DNA of 64,000 nucleotides from Gossypium raimondii. Its lineage: Eukaryota; Streptophyta; Magnoliopsida; Malvales; Malvaceae. This document shows, piece after piece, positions 48,663-60,141 of this stretch (the first letter of the stretch is position 1; each line of letters begins with the position of its first letter). Under the pieces are notes generated by a model, which was given only the letters and a program-made list of their open reading frames with translations, did no database searches and was not told the origin of the DNA. Location: the NCBI RefSeq assembly GCF_025698545.1, contig NC_068570.1:5952001-6016000 (forward strand), written 5' to 3'. A program made the position numbers and the translations under genes.

Positions 48663-49334
48663 TTGTCTAACTCATGGTGGTTGGTTCGCACCGGTTCCAG
48701 TTGTATCGATCGGGCAAGTTAACTCAAAATTTCTCAGGCTTTTCAAATTTTGCCATTCCTAAATAGGGTGAAACGATAGGGTAAAACGAAATGAGACGAT
48801 TATGAATGTATCTAACATTCACAAAAAATAGTAATAGCATTCAAACTTCAATATCCATAGCGGAACAAAACAGAATTTAAAATAAAGCAACTAACAATTG
48901 AAAGACGATAGATTTGACCATATTCACTCCGACCTCACTCCATCACCCTAATTTTAGGTTAAACCAAACTTTTTATTGTCCAATTTTAATAAAAAATTGT
49001 TATGGTTTCTACCATAAATTGTGCATATTAATTTATAGTTTCTATTGCTAAACACACTTGGAACAAGTGATGAAGAGTTCATCTTTATTCATTAACTTAA
49101 ACTACCAACAACAAGAATATAACAAAGCATTATGACATGTTTTTGGACAAGTATAATATCTTAGCTCATAAAGGTTACAAATGAAGGTAGTTTCAAACCT
49201 AAAAACAAAAAAACAAAAGAAGGGAATCTAACCCAAGATTCATATTTTAACTTCAACGAACATAATAGTATTTTTTTTTAAGCTTGAATTGAGAGATCGA
49301 AACTACCTAATATGGCAATATCATTGCATTCAAA
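48663..49334. other. Intergenic, no gene seen
   Basis: Contains the 3' untranslated side of the NRAMP gene on the minus strand (nearest 49335). I recognise nothing else. Confidence 0.45.
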
Positions 49335-52300
49335 TCAAACAACTTGGGTATCTGCTGCTTCATCTTTTTGGGGCTCCACATATGTAACAACAATGTCTTT
49401 TCTGAATGTTAGATAGATGACTGCAATAATGTAAATCGCCATTAAAGGAAACACAATGATTCCAATGAATACATTCCCTACTTTTGGTACATCATTGTGA
49501 ATCAACCAGTCTACAAACGATGTTATTAAATAGTACACGTTGATGCCAATGATTCCAATGCCTAAAATCCATGAAATCACTATTATCTGCGATGCAATAA
49601 AAATATAATTATCAGCTAAGAACATAAATAAGCAAAAAATAAAAGATACTAAAGAGAGAAATAATAGTAAAAGTATCTTAAAGGCTCCTATATTAGGAGT
49701 CAGATTGCATTTTACTCATCAAAGAGCTGATCTCTTTATGTTAAAAATTTTATCCATTTTTACTATTAAAAACTGGCATGGTTATCGAAATAACCAAACA
49801 ATAACACATGGCTGGTCATGTGTAACTCATGCTAATGTATAGGGACTAGTTTTTAATAGTAAATATGGATGGAAACTTTAACAAAATGACAAGTTTGCTC
49901 CATGATTTAACATATAGAGACTAATTTACCTATTTTTTAATAAATAGGAAAATATACAATCTGATTTTTAATACAGGAACATCTATTATACTTTATCTAG
50001 AAATAACTCACAATTATGGAGTTCTTGTAAGGTCCCATCTTGGTTGAGCTGCTACTAAATTTAAGGAGTGGGATTAGAGCAAATGGTAGCTCAAATGAAA
50101 GAATCATCTGCAAAATCCATTACCAAATTTACAAGTAATATTTTTAGCTTAAAATATTTTCATTGATAAAATAATTCTTCGATCATCGAATTAGAAGTGC
50201 TCATGGGCTAGGCCTATTCAAGGAATTTAGACTTTTTTTTGGGCTCGACTCGAAAAATAGGTTTATTTTTGCTTAAGCTCAACCTGATTTAAGGAAAGTA
50301 AACTCCAATCAGCCCGTCCATATTTGATTTTTTAGATTATTTTTTATTTAAAATTAAATTTTTTTAAAATATAATACACTAAATGCATTAAAAAATTTTA
50401 AAATAAAAGTTTTCTAATAAATTAAAAAGTATTTATATTAAAAACGTACTATCATAAATATAATAAATGTATTATATTAAAAACACAAACAAATATAATA
50501 AATATTTTATTATATTAAATATAAATTTTAGAATTTTATATTTTGGGTTGAGTTATTTAGTTGAATAAGTTTCTTTTAGGTCATGGACAATGGGTTTAAT
50601 CATAATTAGATTAGTGATTTAATATAAATATAAATATATATATAATTATTATTTATAATATATAACTAATATAATATTATTTTATAACATAATATTTGGA
50701 CCAGGCCAGGGTCGTGTCAAAAAATCTTGTTCAAGGCCAAACCCATATAAAAAACGGGCCTTAAATTTTAGCCAAATCCATTTTTCAGGCCTTGTATTTT
50801 ATCTAAACCCTCCTATTTTTCGAACAGACATTTAAACCTAAGCAGGTGACCCAGCCCATAAACAGGTTTACCGAGAATTTAATAAGTTTGGGATTCGATT
50901 CCGTTATTTAGAATCCCTTGGGGTTGCGATATGCTTTGTTAAAAAAAATTGATCTTAGATATATTCTAACCGATGCAATGATAATTAGTCGACCGGCCCC
51001 TTGAGATCCACCAATGATGGACACAATGAGACTAGGTGTAATGGCAATACACCTAGTCATTATATTCCTCACCCATTTCTTCATTTTAAGATTCAAGAAA
51101 CCCTAAAAAGAAACAAACATCATATGATAAAGTTAATTAATTGTCATTAGATAAATGATTAATTAACACAACATTTCAAAAAGGGTTTAAATTGCAAAAC
51201 CTGCATGATAAATTGTCCTGCATAAGTCCCTGTAATGGTAGAGCTTTGCCCTGATGCTAAAAGTGCAACGGCATAAAGGGCTTTGCTAGATTTCCCTAAC
51301 ACATTCTGCAATATTGGCCAAAACACAGTTTCTTACCTTCAATTTTGGTTTGCTAATGAAAAGTTTTAGTATGTTTAATTAGTAATTTTGGACCTGGAGA
51401 AGGAAAGAAGCTGAGTTGAGATTAAGATCGTTGCAACGTTTCTGGTTAGCACTGGAAATATTATCAGCTGTGCAGACCGCGGCGGATACCGAGACAACCG
51501 CCACGTTGATTAAAAATGCCACAAACAAGGCGATGCCACTCTCTATTAAAAAATATCTACAAGCATCCTGACCAAATCAATGAAAGCAACCATAACTTAG
51601 CATGCATTAACAAACTAGGACTATAGCATTCAACTTTCAATGATGATATTGTTTACTTTGGCTTACATTAACACCTCGAACAGAGTTTGGTACTTTTCTG
51701 CTGAGCACCAGAGCTGAGTGAAGGAAGAGATTGTGCCTGTAATTCACACCATTTTTTGTAGTTAGAATTCATTAAGAGCTTTATTGAAATGTGATATAAT
51801 GAGATTTGGTCCTGCTGTTATAAAGTCAGTGATAAATGTTTCGAAGATTTTATGAGAGTTTATTAGTGGCTCATGTGAAGTGCACATGAAAATCTTCTAA
51901 GGAACCTTTCTATCCGCAAGATTTTCAAAAGAAATTATATAACAATATATGTAGGGCGAACAAAATTCGATTCAATTTGAAAAAAAAATTGAATTTCGAA
52001 TTAATCAAATCGAGTTATTCGAGTCAACTCAAATAACAAATTTGAGTTTCAAGTTCAAGTCGGGTTGAATTTTGCAATTCGAATAATTCGAATAACAAAT
52101 TGGTGTAAATACTCTTTTGGTCCCTATCAATTTTGAAAATGAACAAATTAATTTCTCTCTCAACAAAAATTACAAAATAATTTAAAATAATTTTTAAAAT
52201 TCAAAATATTTATAAAAATTTTAAAAGTAAAGTAGAAAGTGATTGATGTTATAATGTTCATCTTACGGCATAACAAGGGCACCCAAGAGGGCAATAGCGT

Positions 52301-53572
52301 CGCCGGTGGCTCCTTGGCCATTAAGTTTAGGAACAAACATGCCTTTAACCACACCTGATGCTGGTGGCTTTACGTAACTCATTTCCCCAAAGAAACATCC
52401 CGCCATTACAAACACCAGCACTGCTATCAGCATTTCTAGCTTCCTCACCTTTTCATTATATACATCATATTCAACAAAACCAAACCATTAGCAAATATTA
52501 ACCTTCTCTAATTTAACATTTACATATACAAACACAAATTAATTACCCCATATCTCTGCAGGCCAAGGAGGAGGAGAGTGCTTAAACCGGTCAATAAAAC
52601 TCCAACCCATACTGGGATGTTAAACAGTATATTCAATCCAAAGGCTGTCCCAATCACTGCCACATATATATAAATGCATCATATATCTTGTTTTCAGTAC
52701 TTGGTTTTTGAACTATTTACTCATGATGTAAATGATGACTTAAATAACAAGAAACCTTCAGGTATATCAGCAGCTATGACAGCAATCTCTGCTAGAATCC
52801 ATAAGCAATATTTCACCATTCTTGGGTACTCAGCCTTACACAATTCTGATAAGTGTTTGCCTGAAAAGTTAAATAAAGCTAAATTATAACATCAGAAATG
52901 GAGATTTTGTTAATTATTAGTATAAAATATGTATATAATCAATTACCAGTGCTGACTCCAAGATTTGCAGCAAGAGATTGGATTATGAGAGCAAAGACTA
53001 ATCCGATCAAAACCACCCACAGCAGCTGAAGATTGCAAAGGTTTCATGTTGTTGCATTTAAGAATATTATAAATATAAAGGCTTTATCTTGAACTTAAGT
53101 ATTACCTCATATCCATGGCTGGCTCCTGCTTGTAAATCAGTTTCCACTGTGACATGACGTCAATTAGATTATGATCAAATAAGGAAACATTAAAATCAAA
53201 GGAGAAGGAGTGGAAATGGCTTACAGTTTCCAGGATCAAGATAAGCTAATGAAACAAGGAAACCAGGGCCTATAAATGACAAAAACTTTCTCCATCCAGG
53301 TTTCTAAAAAATAATCCCATAGAAACATCAATCACAAACCAAATAAACACCCTCTCCCTCTCTCTCTCTTTATATATATAAAGAAATGAAACCTGATCAT
53401 GATTGGGGTCATCATGTTTATCATTGAAACGTTTGCTGTTGTTACCAGAGAAGGATTGTGGGGTGGTGGTGCCGGGCTCCACATTGAGAGCAACTATGCG
53501 GTTGCTTCCTCCACCCCATGATTGAGGAATTACTGCAACATCGCCTCCTTGCTGTTGCTGCAAACTTCCCAT
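49335..53572 (-). CDS. NRAMP5: NRAMP divalent-metal transporter, NRAMP5-like
   Basis: A 534-residue proton-coupled transporter for Mn, Fe and similar divalent metals, with multiple membrane helices. Thirteen minus-strand exons: 53393-53572, 53225-53303, 53106-53146, 52947-53025, 52756-52860, 52547-52656, 52267-52448, 51667-51736, 51394-51567, 51201-51305, 50971-51102, 50012-50107, 49335-49586 (1605 nt, in frame). Metal-site motifs are present: DPGN (residues 83-86, helix 1) and MPH (258-260, helix 6). The NRAMP transport motif [13 protein letters not shown] sits at 359-371. The N-terminus (1-60) is soluble and Gln/Gly-rich. The wording around [13 protein letters not shown] and [11 protein letters not shown] is closer to rice NRAMP5 than to Arabidopsis NRAMP1 as I remember them; the symbol states that likely subgroup, not proven orthology. 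Introns carry several MITEs. Confidence 0.92.
49670..49994. mobile_element. MITE in the last NRAMP intron
   Basis: The ends AAGTATCTTAAAGGCTCCTA and AGGAACATCTATTATACTT are inverted, with GAGTCAGATTGCATTTTAC and its counterpart ATACAATCTGATTTTTAAT inside. Related to the element at 46035-46398. Confidence 0.55.
50198..50867. mobile_element. MITE in an NRAMP intron, ends GCTCATGGGC-like
   Basis: Left TGCTCATGGGCTAGGCC and right GACCCAGCCCATAAACAGGT are imperfect inverted ends. The element fills most of the intron between exons 12 and 11. This end type is common in plant hAT MITEs. Confidence 0.6.
51955..52115. repeat. Repeat relic in NRAMP intron 7
   Basis: Words such as AATTCGAATAATTCGAATAA and TCGAGTTATTCGAGTC repeat, a known look of degraded plant transposon sequence. 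I cannot fix its edges. Confidence 0.35.
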
Positions 53573-53647
53573 ATCTCTTTTTTCTTTTTAAGTTTACTGA
53601 TTACTGTATAGTTACAGTGACACACATTGAAGAAACTGAAACACTGC

Positions 53648-53654
53648 ATTTATA
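53648..53654 (-). promoter_or_regulatory. Probable TATA box of the NRAMP gene
   Basis: On the minus strand CTATAAATG lies about 76 bp before the ATG at 53572, a normal distance for a plant promoter with a leader of around 45 nt. Confidence 0.45.
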
Positions 53655-54194
53655 GTGCAATATGTACAACTTATCCAATATTTGCCTACATGTTTTTTTT
53701 CTTGAGGTGCTGACTAGCCAGTTACTATCTTTACATAACATGCAAATAAAAAATTGTTCAATTTTATTAGTGATATCATGACATGCCAATTGTTATGATG
53801 TATCTATACAAAGGAGGACAGGTTCATGCCACTTCATCTCTGTTAATTAATTAATTAATAAAAAATTGCGTAGTCATTGTCAATGTGCTTAATTAACAAA
53901 CCAGATGAGGTGTAAATTAGTATAATAAAGTAAATTAGGACCCAATAAAAATGGCATGCATGGGATGTTTCTGCTTTACATTTGGAGCCAATGTAGCTTT
54001 ATGTACGATTGCATGAATCGGACAATTGGTTACTTAGCATGGCGGCAATGCCCATTTGGTAATATACAAGTGTGTGCGTCTCATGCTGCTATTCCCCTTG
54101 CCCATATTATTTTTATAATTAAACATGTCTTCCTTTCATATTCATTAGTATGATTTTTTTAGATTATAAAAATTTAAATGGTTGGTGCATTTAA
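53655..54194. other. NRAMP promoter side, no gene seen
   Basis: Upstream flank of the NRAMP gene. A plus-strand frame of 65 residues (53956-54153) has no recognisable motif. I identify no iron- or manganese-response element. Confidence 0.4.
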
Positions 54195-54930
54195 AATTTA
54201 ATCTCGATTTTTTTATTTTTAAGAATTTAGTTTTTTATTTTTAAAATTTAAAATTTAAATTTAATTATATTAATATTATTTAAATTCACCTGCTAAATTC
54301 ACTATTGTGATATGATGAATTTTTGAGAAATAAGCACTTGGTAGTCATGTAATAAAAAAATATTATAATGGACTGAATTTAATGAGATAGTTTTAACGGT
54401 CTTTGGTAATTCTTAAAATTCACAAATCAAAATAAGGTATTTAGAATAATTAATGACATCAAAAAAGATTGAGGTACCAAATTATGTAAAAATTAAAGTA
54501 TAGAGATTAAATTTCAAATTTGAGGATAGTATAGGGATCAAATTTGAAATTTGACCATTGTTATATAATCTCAAAAAAGTTGTGTATTTGGGCACCGGTC
54601 AACATTTTAATCAAAATAAAACATTTAGACTAACTATAACAATATAAAAGGTAAGGTATCAAATTATGTCAAAATTAAATATAAAGATTAAATTTTAAAT
54701 TTGAGCATAATATAGAGACCAAAATTAAAATTTAACCATGATTATATAATCTTAAATAAAAGTATGTATACATCAACATTTTAATCCAAATGAAGTATTC
54801 AGATTAACAATAACGTACTAAATTATGTCAAAATTACAGCATAAAATTAAATTTAAAATTTGAGCACAATATAAAGACCAAAACTATAATTTGATACTTC
54901 TTACATAATCTAAAAAAAATAAAAATAAAA
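54195..54930. repeat. Foldback repeat with its right arm tandemly amplified
   Basis: The left part (54195-54300) and first right arm match the foldback family at 8843 and 39255. The right arm then recurs: phrases like AATTATGTCAAAATTA, AATTTGAGCATAATATAGAG and AACATTTTAATC start anew near 54481, 54663 and 54823, giving three units of about 160-182 bp in a row. Non-coding. Confidence 0.6.
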
Positions 54931-55149
54931 AGCTTTGTTTATGTATTTGGATATAGAGAGTAGATAATTTTGTATATTCTAATTCATATGCTGCAAAATA
55001 TTCTCATCATCTTTAATCAGAATGGGTCACTTGAAGGTTTTGTCCAAATTGTACTTTCTAATGCTTGTGAATTCACTGCTCTATCCCTCCCTCTAAAATA
55101 TAGAGGGCTTTTAGATTTGGTCCCTATCTTATGAAAGCCTCTCTGATTA

Positions 55150-55640
55150 GGATAGTTCAAACTAAACGCGGATGGTTCTTCTTTGGATAATCCGGGGAGA
55201 ATAGGGGCCAACGCTCTCATTCGAGACCACAATGGCAATTGGGTGATCGATGCCTATCGCCATATACGAAGAGCGGCCAGTGTAGAAGTTGAGCTTTGGG
55301 CACTCCGTGAGATTGAAGCAGATGCTACTCCTGTGCTTTACTTTATGCAGTCTTCTACTAATCGAAATATTTTGTTATCTCATTTGGTTGATGAGTGCAA
55401 GAAGCTCTTTTATTCTATGAGTTCTACCTGCTGGAAACATATATTTCGGGAAGGGAATAAGTGTGTACAGATACTTTAGCGAGTGTGGGCAATAACCTTC
55501 ATCTGTTGTTTCCATTAGATGAACTCCATGTTTCTAAGTTTCTTTATGTCTATTCTAATCCTCCTGACTGTTTACATCGTCTTCATTTAGATGATGCTCA
55601 AAGGGTAATTATGTATCAAACTCTATGTTAGTGTTTTTAT
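55150..55640 (+). pseudogene. RNase H-like (RVT_3) domain, nearly complete, one frameshift
   Basis: Reading from 55162, LNADGSSLDNPGRIGANAL gives the first strand with the catalytic Asp. Next come ALIRDHNGNWV and VELWALREIEADA (conserved Glu); after one frameshift around 55465 the frame continues DTLASVGNNLHLLFPLDELH. This is a plant RVT_3 RNase H-like domain without any reverse transcriptase, so an isolated fragment or a small RNase H-like gene that has decayed. Confidence 0.65.
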
Positions 55641-57070
55641 TAATAAATATCTTACTTTTCCGACCAAATGAAAAAAAATATTGTCATCATCTATAACTTG
55701 TTCAAAACGTCTTCAGTAGTAAGATGTCCCTTAAGCAATGGCTCAAGTCTTGTGGATCAAATGCGTTGAGAGAGTTTGTCCTCTATTTAGTCAAAACCCA
55801 ATATAACTACCAAATCCAGAGGTCCAATCAGAAAAATGAATAACCTTGAAGCGGTTACACCTGATATGTGAAGAACAACTAGAAGCACATATAGTGAAAG
55901 AAAATCAAAGGTAAAGCCAGAAATAAATAAGGCCCTAGATCAAATTATGCCTGAAAATTTTCTTTGAGGAATTTAAGGCAGTGAAAGTGAACATCAAGAA
56001 AACAGAGTTTACATACAGGTAATCAAGTACTAGTGGCCCGCAAAGTTATCAGAATCTTTGCTAATTTCACCTAATCTATAAACAATAATTCAACTTATAT
56101 AAAGAACCACAATTTTTTTAGTTTAATTCCATTGAAATTTAGAATTCATAATATCAAAAAGCTATGGAGAAAAGCAAGAAAAAGGAAACATTTACACCTT
56201 TCTATTCCCATAACAGCACTTCTATTGTTTTTTCCTCCCCTTGGGAAACCAGTAGCATACTTAGTGATAGCCACCACCACTGTCGCCACTGCAGCCACTG
56301 CAGCCACCCTCACCATTGTTAACGCCTGCCCCACAAGCACGACCAGCTGTCGTGCCACCATTTACACCTACTGCAGTAATGGTTGCCCCTGGATTAGCAA
56401 CACTTCCACCATGCAGTGGCCTCCACGGTTGTCACCAGTGCTTTCACTTTTCTTGGACATGCATATGAAGCAGAAAACTGACCATAAAAAATAAAGTTAC
56501 AAGGACAAAAGTAAATATTAAAATAAAATAAATAGAGATAACAAAAATGGCAAATGTGTTCATCTCTTACTGGGGGCTTGAAGTATAGTTTCTTTTTGTG
56601 CAAGCAACAAGATATATGAAATAATGACAGTCTTGATGAAGCCAACTAAACATCCTAATATTTGAAGTGATTTCAACTTGGCCATCAGCCCATAATTAGC
56701 ATCAAAGGTTTTGACATACTTAGTTCAAATTCTTGTACACAAATATTTTGTAGTATACAAGACCATACAATAGATGGACAACTTGGAAGTAGGGGAACTC
56801 AGTAGAAACTGATATGAAAAACCAAAATGCATGAATGTTTTGCAGGTGAAAAAGGTTCCTGAGCCGCAACAATGAGAGCATTATTCTCCAACAATAAGAC
56901 CGTAGGTAAAACCAATTATAAATTGAAACTTCAAAATCTGCGGAAAGAAAGTTCCTCCACCATCCTCGTTATTCACTCTGTAATACTTACCACCAGAGTG
57001 CCCCAACAATCAACCGACTTCTTGTCTGCTTTGCTTTACATGGTTGAGCATAAATAGCTTTCCTTGATTG
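55641..57070. other. Intergenic; possible Gly/Cys-rich coding remnant on minus
   Basis: On the minus strand, between about 56410 and 56265, one frame reads SVANPGATITAVGVNGG, then AGRACGAGVNNGEGGCSGCS and DSGGGYH before a stop. This composition is not random, but I found no start, and the likely upstream frame is out of phase. The 120-residue plus frame at 56132-56494 is probably its antisense shadow. Nothing else here. Confidence 0.3.
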
Positions 57071-58417
57071 CTAAACTTCCTCCACCATCCTCGTTGTCCG
57101 TATGTGACTTGTTATATGTTTCACTTTCATAACTTGTCTACATCTGCTGCCGACACCATCTCTTATTCTTTTATGCATCTCGTCGTCGATCAAATTGGCT
57201 GCTCCTACTGAATTCAGTGCATCACAAACTAACTTATATGTATACTCTCTTGGGATAGATCCCCCTCTGATCAACTCAAAAAGAAAACCCTTGGCCTCCA
57301 ACACCCTTTCAGCTTCACACAGAGCATGTATAATCGGAGTATACGAACTATTTGTTGCTACGCCATGATTCATCCGTTGCATCCTCCGCATCATCTCAAT
57401 ACCTTTATCGATCTCATTAACAGCACAATAGTACCTAATGAAAGAATTATAGGTGATCCGGTTTGGAACACAATTCCTTTTATTCATATCTTCAAAAAGT
57501 TCCAAAGCCCTTTCAATTCGATTCGTCTTACAACAACCATCAATCAAACAATTATAAGTCACAACATCAGGGACAAAACCCTTAAACAACATCTCACGAA
57601 ACAAGTGATTCGCCTCATAAAGCCTCCTTCGAATTGCCTTTCGACATCCTGTTTGCATACTGAACTTACAATAAGAACTTATCAAAATTGTATATGTATA
57701 CACATCGGGTGGACATCTGAAACCTGGTAATTCCATTTGTTCCAACAAGAACCTTGCTTTATTAAAATTCCCAACTCTACAAAGGGCACGAATAATCATA
57801 TTATATGCAAAAACATCAGGTTTGCAATGATATTGCTTCATTCTATAAAAACAAGCCAATGCTTCATTAACTAACCCTTCTTCACCTAGGACTTTAATCA
57901 AACAGGTGATAGAAGTAGTAGTAACAAGACTCCCATTATCAACCCTAGACATTTCCTTTAGAAAATCCCAAAGACCCTTCAAATTATTACCTTTAGCCAA
58001 AACAAAAGCCATTTCTTTACAAGTTTTCTCATTATGAGAAAACCCGAAAAACTTTTCCACCCATAAATAGAATTCCATTGCTTTATCTAGTCCTAAAGCT
58101 ACCCTTTCGGGGTCTCTATAAGCAGCAGGCCCAAGGAGAAGAACATTATGGGAAATCTTAAATTTCTCTTGTTTAAGGTTTCTTTGCTTTAAAGGAGCAC
58201 GGTGGCGGAAGCCTTTTTGACGGCCAATGGAACGAAGGGATTGAAAAAAGAACTTGGGAACGGATCTTAAGATATCTGAAACTGAATCAGTTGTCCATGG
58301 ATTTGAAATTGTTGAAGAAGCGAGTTGAGCATCGAAGGGTCGGTTTTGAACCATCATTGACATTACCTGGTGGACTATGCCATCGGAGCTGCGTTGCAAA
58401 GGCTTTGTTGGAAACAT
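57071..58417 (-). CDS. P-class pentatricopeptide repeat (PPR) protein
   Basis: Intronless 448-residue PPR protein, expected to bind and process or stabilise RNA in mitochondria or chloroplasts. The N-terminus (about 1-80) is rich in Ser, Arg and Lys with few acidic residues, suiting an organelle targeting peptide. Clear 35-residue repeats follow, for example FAYNMIIRALCRVGNFNKAR, YTYTILISSYCKF (with an extra 11 or so residues after it), VTYNCLIDGCCKTNRIERAL, ITYNSFIRYYCAVNEIDKGI and SSYTPIIHALCEAERVLEAK. There is no E, DYW or SMR extension, so it is P-class. Its wording and place near a BGAL16-type gene suggest the ortholog of Arabidopsis At1g77405, from memory. The RNA target is unknown. Confidence 0.9.
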   Translation of the reverse strand: MFPTKPLQRSSDGIVHQVMSMMVQNRPFDAQLASSTISNPWTTDSVSDILRSVPKFFFQSLRSIGRQKGFRHRAPLKQRNLKQEKFKISHNVLLLGPAAYRDPERVALGLDKAMEFYLWVEKFFGFSHNEKTCKEMAFVLAKGNNLKGLWDFLKEMSRVDNGSLVTTTSITCLIKVLGEEGLVNEALACFYRMKQYHCKPDVFAYNMIIRALCRVGNFNKARFLLEQMELPGFRCPPDVYTYTILISSYCKFSMQTGCRKAIRRRLYEANHLFREMLFKGFVPDVVTYNCLIDGCCKTNRIERALELFEDMNKRNCVPNRITYNSFIRYYCAVNEIDKGIEMMRRMQRMNHGVATNSSYTPIIHALCEAERVLEAKGFLFELIRGGSIPREYTYKLVCDALNSVGAANLIDDEMHKRIRDGVGSRCRQVMKVKHITSHIRTTRMVEEV

Positions 58418-58899
58418 CTTTCTACTGAAGTTTGCTCAACAAATTCAGTTCTTTTGCTTTCAATTTCTTCAGTGGGTGTTTGAGTTTTTTTTTTTTTTTT
58501 CTTTCACATAACAGCTAAAGAATGAGACTTATTATGCATTGCAATAGAAATCTTGTGGAGCTGCATGGCAGAAACATAAAAGCAGTGTAATGTTTGAAGT
58601 TAAACAGTGAAGATAAAAGCCCATACTGGGTTACAACTTATAGGGTAGCTTTATTTTGGTGTTTGTAAAAAAAATCTAAACCTAAAATATCAAAAAAAAA
58701 AAAAATTGGTATGTTAGATTTAGTTGCTTTATTAGTTAAGTTTTGGATTTTGACATTTTAAATGAATTAAGTCATGATATTAAAAAGAGTATAAAATTTT
58801 AATGAGTATTTGATTTTCACGAGCTGTATTTTGGTGCATTAAGCACAAAACATGTACACAAACCAATTCTTCAATTATATCTAACTCAGTCTGACTAGT
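58418..58899. other. PPR promoter side, no gene seen
   Basis: 5' flank of the PPR gene with a poly-T run and AT-rich DNA. From about 58660 the phrase TTTAGTTGCTTTATTAG and A-runs look like old repeat sequence. Confidence 0.4.
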
Positions 58900-60141
58900 T
58901 AATAGGACATCAATGTTCAATTCTATTTACAATTTAATACATATATCATTTATCAATCATATTCACTATTACAATCCAATCTATTAACATATCAAATATA
59001 TTTCATAACATTCAATACATTTTCAAGCAATTCATGTTTTTTTACATTTTATTCATTTAAGTCCCCGCTCTCAGCAATTCACATTCCAACTCAATCCAAT
59101 AGGTCATATTATTGCTATATACACCTTGACATTCCCAAATGTAGATATAATGAGAATGCAATCAATTAATACGACCATAAATCATAAATTTACAAACCAG
59201 AGTTTTCGATTACTCGTTTTCACTTTTCCTTTCCCTCTCAAAGGTTCCGCGTTGACGTTAGCTACGTACATTCATAAAACATATCACATAATCAATTTCC
59301 AGTCAATTCAAAACCAAATATCAATTTATACATCTTTTTTAATTTATTCAATTTAGTCCCTAAAATCGGGACAAGCATAACTTCCAATCTAAAACTTCAG
59401 ATTAAAATTCGATTTCACATTTACTCATTAGGCACCTTCTACTTTCTATTCCTACCAACATTTCATAATAGTTTTTTATTTTATTCAATTCAGTCCCTAA
59501 TGTATGAAACTAACAATTAAGCTTTATAATTTAGTCATTTTCTTAAACTAAGCTTAATTTCTATCAATTTCACATTTAAATCATTCAATTCTCAACATTG
59601 GCAACTTACTAAAATTTCACCAATTGATCAAATTAATCCATGGAATGGCTAGGACTTACTTGTAATTAAGGTCGAATGTAACTTAGGTTTTTCTAAGCTT
59701 TCTTCAATGGTGGACGATGAGAAAGGTTGAAGAAGATGATGATTTCCATCTTTTTCCACTAACATTTCCTATTTATATTATGGTTAATTTTGATTAATTA
59801 ACTTAATCATGCTTAATTAGGCTTTAATATTTAATTAACTTAAAATAATGACAATTAACATCACATCTCACTATCATCCATTTAAAATAGGTTTATTTGT
59901 CATTTTAATCCTTTGGATAATTGATATCTAAGTCCCCAAGCCTTATTCTAATTAAAAATCTATAGCGGTTAAACTTTTTCAATTTAATTAGTCACAAATT
60001 CGGCTAAATTACTAAATCAAATTTCAATTCATCAACATACTAACTTCGTAAATATTTCTATTTAATATTTACGAACTTGGTTTACGAAAATGAGGTCCTG
60101 AAACTGCATTTTTCGACATCGCTGAAAATTGAGTCGTTACA
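58900..60141 (-). mobile_element. Partial gypsy LTR (5' half), reverse orientation
   Basis: Read on the minus strand it begins TGTAACGACTCAATTTTCAG (at 60141) and continues GATGTCGAAAAATGCAG..., the same start type as the LTRs at 9469 and 11712. TTCCGCGTTGACGTTAGC near 59244 corresponds to TTCCGGTACGACGTTAGC near 13075 in the nested LTR. The 3' half with GGGGTGTTACA is missing, so it is truncated. No internal domain nearby. Confidence 0.6.

Noticed and set aside
53270-53392. Extension of the NRAMP first exon to 100 residues
   Set aside because: The reading after 53393 leaves the family; the donor at 53393 joins to an exon that starts KPGWRKF and reaches DPGN.
56132-56494. 120-residue plus-strand frame with Ala/Thr runs
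   Set aside because: The Ala/Thr runs are the complement of a Gly/Cys-rich reading on the other strand and no motif is present.
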